Positions 24,325 through 33,421 of a DNA stretch of 42,047 nucleotides are shown here, in pieces. This DNA is from Sulfurospirillaceae bacterium (GTDB lineage Bacteria; Campylobacterota; Campylobacteria; Campylobacterales; Sulfurospirillaceae): positions 1 to 42,047 of the forward strand of contig JAQUWL010000019.1 in the NCBI GenBank assembly GCA_028692875.1. The letters are read 5' to 3'. A program made the translations under genes and the position numbers. Position 1 is the stretch's first letter. Each line of letters begins with the position of its first letter. The notes below the pieces were generated by a model. It ran no database searches, was not told the origin of the DNA, and saw nothing but the letters and a program-made list of their open reading frames with translations.

Positions 24325-25653
24325 ATGAGAGAGCAGTGGGTTAGACTTAGACAAAATGATAGTGTTAAAACGCAAATGTTTTACGCAAAAAAAGGCATCA
24401 TTACCGAAGAGATGCGTTATGTGGCTGAGGTTGAAAATCTATCCGCAGAGCTTATAAGAAAAGAGATAGCTAGAGGTAGGATGATTATTCCAGCCAATGT
24501 CAATCATCTCAATCTAAAGCCAATGGCAATAGGTATTGCTGCTAAGTGTAAAATAAATGCCAATATCGGCTCTTCAGCACTTGCCTCTGATCCTGCCCTT
24601 GAGGTTGAAAAAGTCAAGATATCCGAAAAATATGGTGCCGATACTATTATGGATTTATCAACTGGAGGCGATTTGGATGCCATTCGCAAAGAAGTTATTG
24701 CCAATGCGAGTGTGCCTATCGGAACAGTCCCAATGTATCAAATTTTGCACGATATTAACAATAAAGTTGAAGATTTGACGATTGAAAAAATGCTTGAAGT
24801 CATAGAGAGACAAGCACAGCAAGGTGTTAGCTATTTTACTATACATGCAGGATTTTTGCTTCGTTTTATGCCATTTGTGGCGAAACGCAAGATGGGCATT
24901 GTAAGTCGCGGTGGTTCTTTGATGGCGGCGTGGATGATGCATTATCATAGAGAAAATCCCTTCTACACGGCATTTGATGAAATTTTGAAGATTTGCCAAA
25001 AGTATGATGTGGCTTTGTCCTTGGGTGATAGTTTGCGCCCAGGATGCCTTCATGATGCTAGCGATACTGCACAGCTTGAGGAGTTAAAAATACTTGGCGA
25101 ACTTACTCTTCGAGCATGGGAAAAGGATGTTCAAGTTATTATTGAAGGACCTGGTCATGTGCCTCTAAATCAAATTGAGCGAAATATGAAAATCGAAAGA
25201 GAGTATTGCCATGAGGCACCTTTTTATATTTTAGGACCTCTTGTTACGGATATTGCCGCTGGGTATGACCATATAAGCTCAGCTATCGGTGCGGCAGTTG
25301 GTGGATGGCATGGGGCGAGCATGCTTTGTTATGTGACACCCAAAGAGCATTTAGGACTTCCAAATGCCAAAGATGTTAGAGAAGGCATTATAGCCTATAA
25401 GATTGCCGCACATGCAGCTGATGTGGCACGAGGTCGCAAAGGTGCAATAGAAAAAGACAATGCCATGAGTGATGCAAGGTATGCTTTTGATTGGAATAAG
25501 CAGTTTGAGCTATGCTTGGACCCAGATAGGGCCAAAGAGTATCATGATGAGACATTGCCACAAGATGTCTTTAAAGAGGCAGAGTTTTGCTCCATGTGTG
25601 GCCCAAAATTTTGTTCTTACAAGATTTCCAAAGAAATTATGAAAAACAACTAA
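24325..25653 (+). CDS. thiC: Phosphomethylpyrimidine synthase ThiC
   Basis: The 442-aa radical-SAM-type enzyme turns 5-aminoimidazole ribotide into the pyrimidine phosphate of thiamine. Visible motifs are [13 protein letters not shown], the central barrel with [11 protein letters not shown], and [20 protein letters not shown]. The C-terminal cluster site reads [14 protein letters not shown] and gives CxxCxxxxC for the 4Fe-4S cluster. It has the normal length of the short ThiC form. AAGGAAG precedes the ATG. Only 112 bp separate it from ispDF and no CTGAGA thi-box is present, so a TPP riboswitch is absent. It is followed after 11 nt by mrp. Confidence 0.96.
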   Translation: MREQWVRLRQNDSVKTQMFYAKKGIITEEMRYVAEVENLSAELIRKEIARGRMIIPANVNHLNLKPMAIGIAAKCKINANIGSSALASDPALEVEKVKISEKYGADTIMDLSTGGDLDAIRKEVIANASVPIGTVPMYQILHDINNKVEDLTIEKMLEVIERQAQQGVSYFTIHAGFLLRFMPFVAKRKMGIVSRGGSLMAAWMMHYHRENPFYTAFDEILKICQKYDVALSLGDSLRPGCLHDASDTAQLEELKILGELTLRAWEKDVQVIIEGPGHVPLNQIERNMKIEREYCHEAPFYILGPLVTDIAAGYDHISSAIGAAVGGWHGASMLCYVTPKEHLGLPNAKDVREGIIAYKIAAHAADVARGRKGAIEKDNAMSDARYAFDWNKQFELCLDPDRAKEYHDETLPQDVFKEAEFCSMCGPKFCSYKISKEIMKNN

Positions 25654-25664
25654 AAAGGAAAAAG

Positions 25665-26807
25665 ATGTTAAATAAAGAAGATGTTTTAGAGAGACTTAAA
25701 GATGTCAAATATCCTGGTTTTGAGAAGGATATCGTTGCATTTGGTTTTGTAAAAGATATAGAGGTTAAAGATGATAATGTTTTTATAGAGGTGGATATCG
25801 TGTCCTCAAGTCCAGAGGTTGCGGGGGAGCTTAAAGCAGATATAGTTAAAAAAGTGACACTTGTCGGTGCTAAAAGAGTGGATGTTGTAGTGAAGCAGCC
25901 AAAAGCACCAACGCAAAAAAGCAACTCTCAATCTGGCAAAAATATGGCACCACATATTAAAAATTTTGTTATGGTTAGTAGCGGAAAAGGTGGTGTTGGC
26001 AAAACGACAACTACAGTAAATCTTGCTATCGCTCTTGCTAGTCAAGGCAAAAAGGTTGGGCTTTTGGATGCAGATATTTACGGTCCAAATGTTCCTCGTA
26101 TGATGGGCGTTGTTGGCAGTGGTCCTGAAATAGTTGGACAAAAAGTGAAGCCTATCCTTGTCTATGGTGTAGAAATGATGAGTATGGGAAGCCTTATGGA
26201 AGAGGGGCAATCGCTTATCTGGCGAGGCGCTATGGTTATGAAGGCTATTGAGCAACTTTTAAAAGATATTTTGTGGAGTGATTTGGATGTTTTATTTATA
26301 GATATGCCTCCAGGAACCGGAGATGCACAGTTGACTTTGGCACAAAGTGTTCCTGTTACTGCTGGTATTTGCGTAACAACTCCTCAGCAAGTAGCTCTTG
26401 ATGATACTGAGAGAAGTTTAGATATGTTCCAAAAATTACACATTCCAATCGCTGGTATTATGGAAAATATGAGCGGTTTTATATGCCCAGAGACAAACAA
26501 AGAGTATGATATTTTTGGAAAAGGAACAACAGCACCTTTGGCTAAAAAGTTTAATACACAAGTTATCGGCGAGATACCAATAGAGCCAGCCGTAAGAGAA
26601 GGTGGAGATGCGGGTAAGCCTGTTGTGTTTTTTAAGCCAGAGTCTGAGACGGCAAAAAGATTTCAAGAGAGTGCAAAAAAACTATGGATAGTAATCGAGA
26701 AAGTTAATGAAGAGGGTGGAGCCAATAATGAAGCAATACAGCCTACTATCGGTGTTGATGGTGGTGCTAGTGCTAGTGCTTGTTCAACAAGCGGTTGTGG
26801 TCATTAA
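25665..26807 (+). CDS. mrp: Mrp/ApbC-family Fe-S cluster carrier ATPase
   Basis: The 380-aa protein has an N-terminal MIP18-type domain (about residues 1-85). After a Gln/Ser-rich linker comes a P-loop ATPase with the deviant Walker A SSGKGGVGKTT near 106, DADIYGPN near 130, and FIDMPPGTGD near 210. Members carry Fe-S clusters to apoproteins. The usual CxxC bridging-cluster motif after ENMSGFIC here reads CPET, so the second Cys is missing. A C-terminal extension ends CSTSGCGH with two Cys and a His, which might serve as metal ligands. The ATG at 25665 follows AAAAAGGAA 11 nt after thiC and is better than an upstream start inside thiC. Confidence 0.92.
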   Translation: MLNKEDVLERLKDVKYPGFEKDIVAFGFVKDIEVKDDNVFIEVDIVSSSPEVAGELKADIVKKVTLVGAKRVDVVVKQPKAPTQKSNSQSGKNMAPHIKNFVMVSSGKGGVGKTTTTVNLAIALASQGKKVGLLDADIYGPNVPRMMGVVGSGPEIVGQKVKPILVYGVEMMSMGSLMEEGQSLIWRGAMVMKAIEQLLKDILWSDLDVLFIDMPPGTGDAQLTLAQSVPVTAGICVTTPQQVALDDTERSLDMFQKLHIPIAGIMENMSGFICPETNKEYDIFGKGTTAPLAKKFNTQVIGEIPIEPAVREGGDAGKPVVFFKPESETAKRFQESAKKLWIVIEKVNEEGGANNEAIQPTIGVDGGASASACSTSGCGH

Positions 26808-26857
26808 TCAGCTCTAAGTTTTAGAGAATACAAAGATTATACGATTATTTTTTTACC

Positions 26858-26900
26858 CAAGGGAAGAGCATTTAAACTCTCCCTTGATGTATTTTTATTA
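26858..26900 (+). terminator. Rho-independent terminator of thiC-mrp
   Basis: CAAGGGAAGAG (26858-26868) pairs with CTCTCCCTTG (26877-26886) with one bulged A and an 8-nt loop, followed by ATGTATTTTTATT. It faces the end of hsdR. The rest of 26808-26903 holds nothing else recognisable. Confidence 0.6.
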
Positions 26901-26903
26901 CAT

Positions 26904-29900
26904 CTAGGCACTCCACACATCGCTAAGAACCTCGGCTTGTTTCATCACAAGCTCAATAGCTTCTATTTGCTTGTCAGGTGGGTATTTATACTTGATAAGA
27001 ATGACACGAATCAGATTTCTCATACGTGCTCTTACACTCTCTTTTTTCTGCCAGTCAACACTGACACTGCTTCGCAATTTTTGAGTGAGTTCTTGGGCTA
27101 TTTTTTTGAGGATTTCATCGCTCATCTCTTTTAAAGCAGATTCATTCTCTGCTAAAGCATCGTAAAATGCCACTTCATCATAATTTAAACCCAAATCTTC
27201 GCCGTGTTTCATAGCGTTTGAAAAATCTTTTGCCATAGCAATCAATTCTTCAATCACTTTGGCGGTTTCTATGGCTCGGTTATGGTATTTGCTCATTGTC
27301 GCTTGAAGTCTATCGCTAAATTTTTTCTCTTGAACGACATTGGTTTTTGTTTTCGATTTAATCTCATCTTTGAGTAATCGCTCTAACAATTCAACAGCTA
27401 AATTCTTATAAGGCATATGGGCAACATCGTTTAAAAATTCATCAGACAAAATCCCAATATTTGGCTTATCTAGCCCTACAAGAGCAAAGATATCTTCCAC
27501 GCCATCTGAGACAACGGCATTGTCAATGATCTGTTTTATCACCGAATCCTTGTCGATGCCTTTCGTTTTAGGATTGGCTTTTTGAATCACCGCTTTAATG
27601 GCTTGAAAAAAAGCAATTTCCTCTTTACATGTAAGGGCTTCGCTCATCGTTCCACACAAACTAAAGGCTTTTGTCAGTGCTAAAACTTCATCGCTATAAC
27701 GTTTTTTACCCTCTTCAAGTCCTAGTATAAAGTTAGCAGCGGGCGCTAAAAGTCTATGCGCTTTGGTCATAAACTCTGAATAGTCAAATCCATGAAACAT
27801 GTTTTGAATGATTTCAAGACGCTTGAACATCTCCGCCAGTGCTTCAGCGGTATCGATGGTGCCTTTGCCTTTTCCTCCTGCGGTTGTGTAGGTTTGAAGT
27901 GCACTTTTAAGCTCATTAGCAATACCAATGTAATCAACGACCAAACCGCCTTTTTTATCTTTAAAAACACGGTTAACCCGTGCAATGGCTTGCATAAGGT
28001 TGTGTGAACGCATGGGTTTATCGATGTACATGGTATGAACACTGGGTGCATCAAACCCCGTGAGCCACATATCCCTTACAATTACCAGTTTAAGTTCATC
28101 TTCGGGGTCTTTAAAGCGTTTTTCTAAGTCTTTCTTGGTTTGTTTGCTATAAAGATGCTTTTGCATCGAAGCTTCATCACTGGCACTCCCCGTCATGATG
28201 ATTTTGATAGCACCACGGTTAGCATCGTTACTGTCCCACTCAGGTTTTAAAGCAATAATGGCATCATAAAGCTCAACAGCGATCGCTCGGCTCATCGCAA
28301 CAATCATCCCTTTACCCTCTATTGAAGCTCTTCGTGTCTCAAAATGATCTACCAAATCTTTGGCGACTTGTTCGATTCTGTTCTTAGCTCCAACAAGTTT
28401 TTCCAACGCTGCTCATTTAACTTTAAATTTCTCTTGTTCATTGGTTTGTTCGCCCTCAACCAATTCACCCACTTCTTTGTCTATCTTTTTGAAGACTTCA
28501 CTGTCAAGATTGAGTTTTGCCAGTCTGCTTTCGTAGTAGATAGGCACCGTTGCACCATCTCTTACCGCATCTTCAATATCATAAATTGAGATATACTCTC
28601 CAAAAACTGCTCGTGTGTCTCTGTCTTCACTCTCTATAGGAGTCCCCGTAAAACCAATAAATGTGGCACATGGAAGTGCATCTCTTAGATGTTTAGCATA
28701 CCCGTATTTAAAAGAGCCTGTTTCGCTATCAAGCATGGCATCAAAGCCGTATTGGCTTCGGTGGGCTTCATCGGCGATGACTACGATATTGTCTCGCTCA
28801 CTGAGGATGGGAAAGTGGCTTTCCTCTTTTTTCAGTGCAAATTTTTGAATGGTGGTAAAGATAATGCCACCCGATGGTTTGTCTTTAAGTGTCTCTCTCA
28901 AATCATCTATATTTTCAATCTGTTTTGGGTCTTGTCCTAAAAGCATTTTAGCAGAGCAAAATGTTGCGTAAAGTTGACCATCTAAGTCGTTTCTATCGGT
29001 CACGATAAGCAATGTCGGGTTTTTCATCTGAGGTTGTTTGATGAGCTTTCCCGCAAAACATGCCATAGAGATAGACTTTCCACTGCCTTGAGTATGCCAA
29101 ACAACGCCCCCTTTTCGTGTTTTGTTTAAACTAGCTTCTATCACGCATTTGGTGGCTTCTTTGACCGCATGAAATTGATGATACCCTGCAATTTTCTTGA
29201 TGATTTTTTTACTATCGTCCTCAAAAAGAATAAAGTTTTGGACATAGTCTAAAAAAAGCTCTTTGGCAAAGAATCCTTTGATAAGAGTATCGAGCTCGTA
29301 TTCTAAGAGGGGTTTGTCATTTTCATTTTTGATGGTTCTCTAGTACATAAAACGCTCATCCGTTGCCGTAAGTGAACCAATTCTTGCATTCATCCCATCA
29401 CTGATGATAAGGGCTTCGTTAAAGATAAAAAGGTCTTCAATCTCATCTTTATAGGTTTGAAGTTGGTGGTAGGCTTTGAGGATATCGGCATTTTCATCGG
29501 CAGGATTTTTAAGCTCCAACACACACAAGGGAAGTCCATTGATAAACACTACTACATCAGGTCTTCGGTTGCCTTTGGTGCCTTTGATGGTAAATTGATT
29601 GACCACCAAAAAGTCATTTTTAAAGATATCATGAAAATCAATGAGTTTGACCCGTTCGCCTTTTGTGACATCTTCTTTTTTTATCTCAACGGGGACACCT
29701 TCTAAAAGCATCTTGTGAAACTCTCGGTTGTTTTGGATAAGACTTGGAAATGATGGTTTTTTCAGTTTATCGATGGCTTCTTCAATGGCGGTGAGGGGAA
29801 GGGTGGGATTGAGTTTGATAAGAGCGTTTTTAAGTCTTACATGTAAAAGCACTTCTTGGTATTTGGTTCGCTCAGGTGTTGGGCTATCGGGTGATATATC

Positions 29901-29978
29901 GTAGCCATGAATGTAGTCATACCCTAACTCTTGAAACCACTCTATGGCTAATTGCTCGACTTGGTCTTCGTTAATCAT
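26904..29978 (-). pseudogene. hsdR: Type I restriction subunit HsdR, broken by two nonsense codons
   Basis: Read through, the frame encodes 1024 aa, the size of HsdR. The N-terminal nuclease motif is RPDVVVFINGLPLCVLELK (about residues 137-156). The helicase Walker A TQGSGKS lies near 294, DEAH near 400 and FTGTPIE near 450, with a helical C-terminus after that. Two in-frame stops interrupt it. A TAG at codon 213 (29342-29340) reads RFMY-stop-RTIKN, and a TGA at codon 522 (28415-28413) reads KFKVK-stop-AALEKL. The stretch between them is otherwise open and family-like. Related proteins usually have Trp at both places, so both fit single G-to-A changes in TGG. Adjacent genes use TGA as stop, so recoding is unlikely. 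The protein should not be made in full. Spacing of the ATG to GGGAG is normal. Confidence 0.9.
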
Positions 29979-30008
29979 TTTTTATTACTCCCTACCATTT
30001 TCATTGCC

Positions 30009-30080
30009 AACTTTAACTAAAAAATTCCATAGTAAAGTTTAAGCCTCTAAATTTAACTAAGATATTTTATAGTCAAATTT
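30009..30080. repeat. Paired inverted repeats phased at 40 bp upstream of hsdR
   Basis: Two elements begin at 30009 and 30049. The first has AACTTTAACTA, 10 nt, then TAGTAAAGTTT. The second has AAATTTAACTA, 10 nt, then TAGTCAAATTT. The first element ends in AAGCCTCT and the second in AGAGCCTC. They lie 31 nt before the hsdR start on the minus strand, the same place as the pair before rhuM. They could be operators or RNA hairpins. The remainder of 29979-30107 is AT-rich with no gene. Confidence 0.75.
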
Positions 30081-30107
30081 AGAGCCTCGACTCTGAGCAT
30101 AAATTTT

Positions 30108-31103
30108 TTATTTTTTTTCAAGTATTCTTGCTGTCGTATCTATAAACTCTATAAAATCTTTTTCAACATGTGAGAGTTCATTGTTGGTTTTTTCTGTGTA
30201 GCGTTCATATTCACCATGGGCTTTTTGCATAGCGATTTCATGGCTTATTTTTCCAGCATCTTCTAAGATATTTTTACCTGTCATCTTTAAAAAGTCATCC
30301 AGCCTTAAAATCCAATTGCTCATATACATAGGCGTTTTATTCATTGCTTGGATTTCTGCTATCTCTATATACGCTGTTACTATACGATTTAGTATATTTA
30401 GTTCTTCTTCATCCAAATAATTTTTTGCTATCTCTGATTCTGCTCTTGTCGGCTTTGAACCTTTGAAGTGAACTACTCCCATATTTGGTTTTGAGCTATC
30501 GGCTCTTTCATATACAAGCTCTGCTGCGGTGTTGCCATGTACCGCCCAGTGCATCTTGTTTTGTACCGTTTGAAAAAAGAGAATGCTTTGCTCTGATTTT
30601 GGGTCATAGTCTATGCTTGTGGCATAAATGTCGAGCACTTTTCTCCAAAACACCTTTTCACTACTACGGATATCTCGTATGCGAGCTAAAAGTTCTTCAA
30701 AGTAGTTTCCGCCACCTGCATTTTTGAAAAGTTCATCATTCATCGTAAAGCCTTTTACGATGTACTCTTTGAGTCTTGCTGTTGCCCATTGACGAAACTT
30801 CGTACCTTGCAATGATTTGACACGATAACCTACAGAGATAATGACATCGAGATTGTAAAAATTGGTAGGTTTAGTAGAAAAATCGGAAATTCCGATTTTT
30901 CTCACTGAATTATCTTTTTGCAATTCATTTTCATCGTATATATTAATAATATGCTCATTGATGGTAGAACGAGACTTTTGAAAAAGCTCTACCATTTGGT
31001 CAATACTAAGCCAAACTGTTTCATTTTCGAGCCTTGTTTCTATCTTGGTTTTGCCATCTTCACTCTGGTAGATAAGTATTTGATTGTTTGGTTCAGTTTT
31101 CAT
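30108..31103 (-). CDS. RhuM-family protein
   Basis: This 331-aa cytoplasmic protein matches the RhuM (virulence protein RhuM, PF13310) family. An N-terminal HTH-like segment (VWLSIDQMVELFQKSRSTIN) is followed by the family signature YNLDVIISVGYRVKSLQGTK and FRQWATARLKEYIVKGFTMN near residues 80-120. Then come AVHGNTAAELVYERADSSKP and a helical C-terminus. RhuM genes often lie inside type I restriction loci and phage-defence islands, and their biochemical role is not established. It is intact. It lies between doc and hsdR, with its own 117-nt upstream region that carries the 40-bp-phased repeats. AAGG precedes the ATG. Confidence 0.88.
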   Translation of the reverse strand: MKTEPNNQILIYQSEDGKTKIETRLENETVWLSIDQMVELFQKSRSTINEHIINIYDENELQKDNSVRKIGISDFSTKPTNFYNLDVIISVGYRVKSLQGTKFRQWATARLKEYIVKGFTMNDELFKNAGGGNYFEELLARIRDIRSSEKVFWRKVLDIYATSIDYDPKSEQSILFFQTVQNKMHWAVHGNTAAELVYERADSSKPNMGVVHFKGSKPTRAESEIAKNYLDEEELNILNRIVTAYIEIAEIQAMNKTPMYMSNWILRLDDFLKMTGKNILEDAGKISHEIAMQKAHGEYERYTEKTNNELSHVEKDFIEFIDTTARILEKK

Positions 31104-31135
31104 TTTGTTTTACCTTAGTTTTAAAAATCTCTTCC

Positions 31136-31207
31136 AACTTGAACTATAAAAATCCTTAGTTCGGTTTGAAGCTTTAACTTGAACTATAGATTTTATAAAG
31201 TTTTTTC
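31136..31207. repeat. Paired inverted repeats phased at 40 bp upstream of rhuM
   Basis: Elements begin at 31136 and 31176, both with AACTTGAACTA as left arm. The first has TAGTTCGGTTT as right arm and ends TTTGAAGC. The second has a poorer right arm, TATAAAGTTTT. They are related to the pair before hsdR in arm sequence, spacer length and distance (33 nt) from the next start. Wobble pairs in RNA would improve the stems. Confidence 0.7.
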
Positions 31208-31220
31208 ATCAAAACCTCAT

Positions 31221-31658
31221 CTACAGCCAAACAGCTTCAATAATTTTGAGTTTCAATGAATCACTAAATTCATCTTCATTTATTATAGAATCTAATATCT
31301 CAAGAAGTAAATCATCTCTTATCTTACCTTCGGCTAACCACACGACTATCTCTTCCATCTCTTGAACAAATTTTCTTACACAGTAGTCATATCCGTTTAT
31401 CTTCAAAAAATATGCACCTAAAACCAAGCTAGACCGTTTGTTGCCATCACTAAAAGGATGAAATTTATTAACCGCATAAACCAAATGTTTGAGTTTTTCT
31501 TGAAATGTTGGATAGTACATATCATTTTGAATATGCTCCAAAGCACTATCAAGCAACCCAATTTCATGGTATCCATGCAATCCACCACTATTGTCTATAA
31601 TCCAATCATGTACTTTAATAGCATGTCTTGTATCAAAATAAAATATTTGAAGTTCCAT
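31221..31658 (-). CDS. Doc (death-on-curing) family toxin
   Basis: The 145-aa protein has the Fic/Doc catalytic loop HPFSDGNKRSS (about residues 68-78), with Lys after Asn as in Doc rather than the Gly of Fic. Phage P1 Doc phosphorylates EF-Tu and halts translation. The N-terminal half (LDSALEHIQNDMYYPTFQEK) is also Doc-like. The start ATG directly abuts the TAG of the preceding HTH gene, so the two are translationally coupled. No small Phd-type antitoxin gene is present; the upstream 338-aa DNA-binding protein is the likely antitoxin or regulator. Confidence 0.87.
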   Translation of the reverse strand: MELQIFYFDTRHAIKVHDWIIDNSGGLHGYHEIGLLDSALEHIQNDMYYPTFQEKLKHLVYAVNKFHPFSDGNKRSSLVLGAYFLKINGYDYCVRKFVQEMEEIVVWLAEGKIRDDLLLEILDSIINEDEFSDSLKLKIIEAVWL

Positions 31659-32675
31659 CTATCTATCTTTTAATCTTTTCAAAACTGCCAATGTTTCAGG
31701 GTCAGAAAGTCTTTCTTCAAGAGATTTGCTTGTCTCTCCTAAAAACTTATCGAAATCACCTTGCGGAACTGACTGGATATAGCTTTCCAATTTATGATGT
31801 AAAGCATCTCTAAAACAAAGGTCTCGACTAGCCATCTTTGCTCGTGCATCATTTATATGTACAAATAGGTAAGGGTTTTGTGAAGCTTTGTCAATAAGTT
31901 TATCAAGTTCTTTTATAGTAAGTTTCCTACCAAGTTTTTGAAACTCTTGTTGCATTTCTACAGCTAACCCATGCTCAAAACTTGCAATGGCATTTAATAC
32001 TTCTGCATACATGGTTTCTCTAATTTGGTCTTTTTCTTGTAGTGCTAAAATCTTTTTATATTCAGTTGCATTTTCTAAAAAAATAACTTCATATATTTTA
32101 TTGGTGTATTTTCCATATTTCCATTTGTCGGCTTGTAGGTAAAAATCAAGAGCATCTGTAAACTCTTTTCGATAGCTATACTCTTTGTATGCTGATGGCA
32201 AATAAGCTTCATCCCTTTGGTTGATATACTTTGTATGCCCACCAGATTTTTTAGCCATTACATCAAGGACGATATCAAGAATTTTACTTCTGATAAACTT
32301 TGCTTTTTCACTCTCTGTCACTAACATAGCAAGATTAAGGACGGTTCTAAAGCCAAATATCCCTAAAGAGGGCACTTTGGACATGTCGACGACATTCATG
32401 TCGTCGAGTAAGATTTTCTTAAGCTCTCTAAGGGTCGGGCCTCGTAAGACTCTATACCCATTTTGGGATAATTCTTCATTATGGCTTTCTATATATCGAT
32501 CAATCGTCCGCTCATCTATCTCGAAAATTTCGGCTACTTGTGCTTTGGTAAAGATAACTTCATCATGCCAATATCTTCCACCTAAAGGAAGATTTGACTC
32601 TATTTGCTCCAATGCAAAAGTATTATTAAGGATATTTTGCCTACTAATACTTGATGTTGTTAAATCTTTGGTCAT
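31659..32675 (-). CDS. HTH DNA-binding protein paired with Doc
   Basis: The 338-aa protein has an N-terminal helix-turn-helix (FTKAQVAEIFEIDERTIDRY, about residues 43-62) followed by NGYRVLRGPTLRELKKIL and a KilA-N/RhuM-like helical part (about 90-150). The rest is helical and charged, with no enzyme motif that I can see. It lies immediately upstream of and coupled to doc, and its ATG overlaps the Abi_C stop as ATGA. Similar proteins accompany Doc toxins in restriction islands, so it may neutralise Doc or repress the operon. Neither is shown by the sequence. Confidence 0.7.
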   Translation of the reverse strand: MTKDLTTSSISRQNILNNTFALEQIESNLPLGGRYWHDEVIFTKAQVAEIFEIDERTIDRYIESHNEELSQNGYRVLRGPTLRELKKILLDDMNVVDMSKVPSLGIFGFRTVLNLAMLVTESEKAKFIRSKILDIVLDVMAKKSGGHTKYINQRDEAYLPSAYKEYSYRKEFTDALDFYLQADKWKYGKYTNKIYEVIFLENATEYKKILALQEKDQIRETMYAEVLNAIASFEHGLAVEMQQEFQKLGRKLTIKELDKLIDKASQNPYLFVHINDARAKMASRDLCFRDALHHKLESYIQSVPQGDFDKFLGETSKSLEERLSDPETLAVLKRLKDR

Positions 32676-33421
32676 TTTAAAACTCTCTCTTTATAAGTTT
32701 TGTAAATAAATAATGCCATCGAACCTGCCAAATTTACAGCCAATTCGCCATGTCTCTCTTTTGGCATAATCTTTGTTTTTGTTACGCCGTGTGCATCGCC
32801 CAATTTATTTCTCATAGCACCAAGTCCACTGATGATACCATTTGCTCCACCAAGTATTTGTTTAAAAATACCCTCTTGGTGTTGTTCAGGAGCCAAATTT
32901 AAAAGTTTTGCAACTTCTTTGTATAGTTCTGACAACTCCATGTTGTCATTGTGATTTATTTTTTCTTCATCTAAAATATACTTTAAAACGCTTTCAATTA
33001 AAGTTCTTGCAATGGTTATAGCACCCTCTGGGTCACTATCTTTTCTTTCAATCGCTTTTTGCCATTGCTGAGAAATATGCTCTTCATCAAAAGCTATAAT
33101 TTCACCAAGGATAGAAGATGTTTTAAATTCTATTTGACTTAGAAGAGGTGCAAATTCACTCCATATAAACTCTCGTCTTTCTTGATAAGAGCCAAATTTA
33201 CCTTTGATGAAACCCCAAAATTGATTTGTATCTCTACAAGTTCTGACCCATTCTGGAAGTAGTTTTTGAAAGTCATTTTTCTTTAATACTTTTTGTCTCA
33301 CATAATCATAATATTCAAAATTACCACCAGTTGCACGACCAATCAAACCATTTTCAAGATATTTGATTAGTTCATAATCGCTCAAATTTTCAATGACTTT
33401 TATTTCATCGTTAAAACTCAT
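32672..33421 (-). CDS. Abortive infection protein with Abi_C domain
   Basis: This 249-aa protein has a clear Abi_C C-terminal domain (PF14355). DPEGAITIARTLIESVLKYI lies near residues 130-150, followed by LYKEVAKLLNLAPEQHQEGI and by ILGGANGIISGLGAMRNKLG with DAHG after it, about 190-214. The N-terminal half is unassigned and helical. Abi_C proteins are linked to phage abortive infection, but the mechanism is unknown. The gene overlaps both hsdS (4 nt) and the HTH gene (4 nt), so it is expressed as part of the hsd operon. Confidence 0.85.
   Translation of the reverse strand: MSFNDEIKVIENLSDYELIKYLENGLIGRATGGNFEYYDYVRQKVLKKNDFQKLLPEWVRTCRDTNQFWGFIKGKFGSYQERREFIWSEFAPLLSQIEFKTSSILGEIIAFDEEHISQQWQKAIERKDSDPEGAITIARTLIESVLKYILDEEKINHNDNMELSELYKEVAKLLNLAPEQHQEGIFKQILGGANGIISGLGAMRNKLGDAHGVTKTKIMPKERHGELAVNLAGSMALFIYKTYKERVLK

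Noticed and set aside
26808-26903. Attachment site or tRNA fragment at the island edge
   Set aside because: The region holds only a terminator; no direct repeat with 37265-37408, no tRNA and no integrase were seen.
26904-29978. TGA read as Trp (alternative code) as an explanation for the hsdR stop
   Set aside because: Several other genes here end in TGA, and the other interruption is TAG, so nonsense mutation is simpler.
30009-31207. CRISPR array or type III antitoxin repeats
   Set aside because: Only two units per site occur, the units are imperfect, no cas or ToxN-like gene is near, and the spacing fits operators better.
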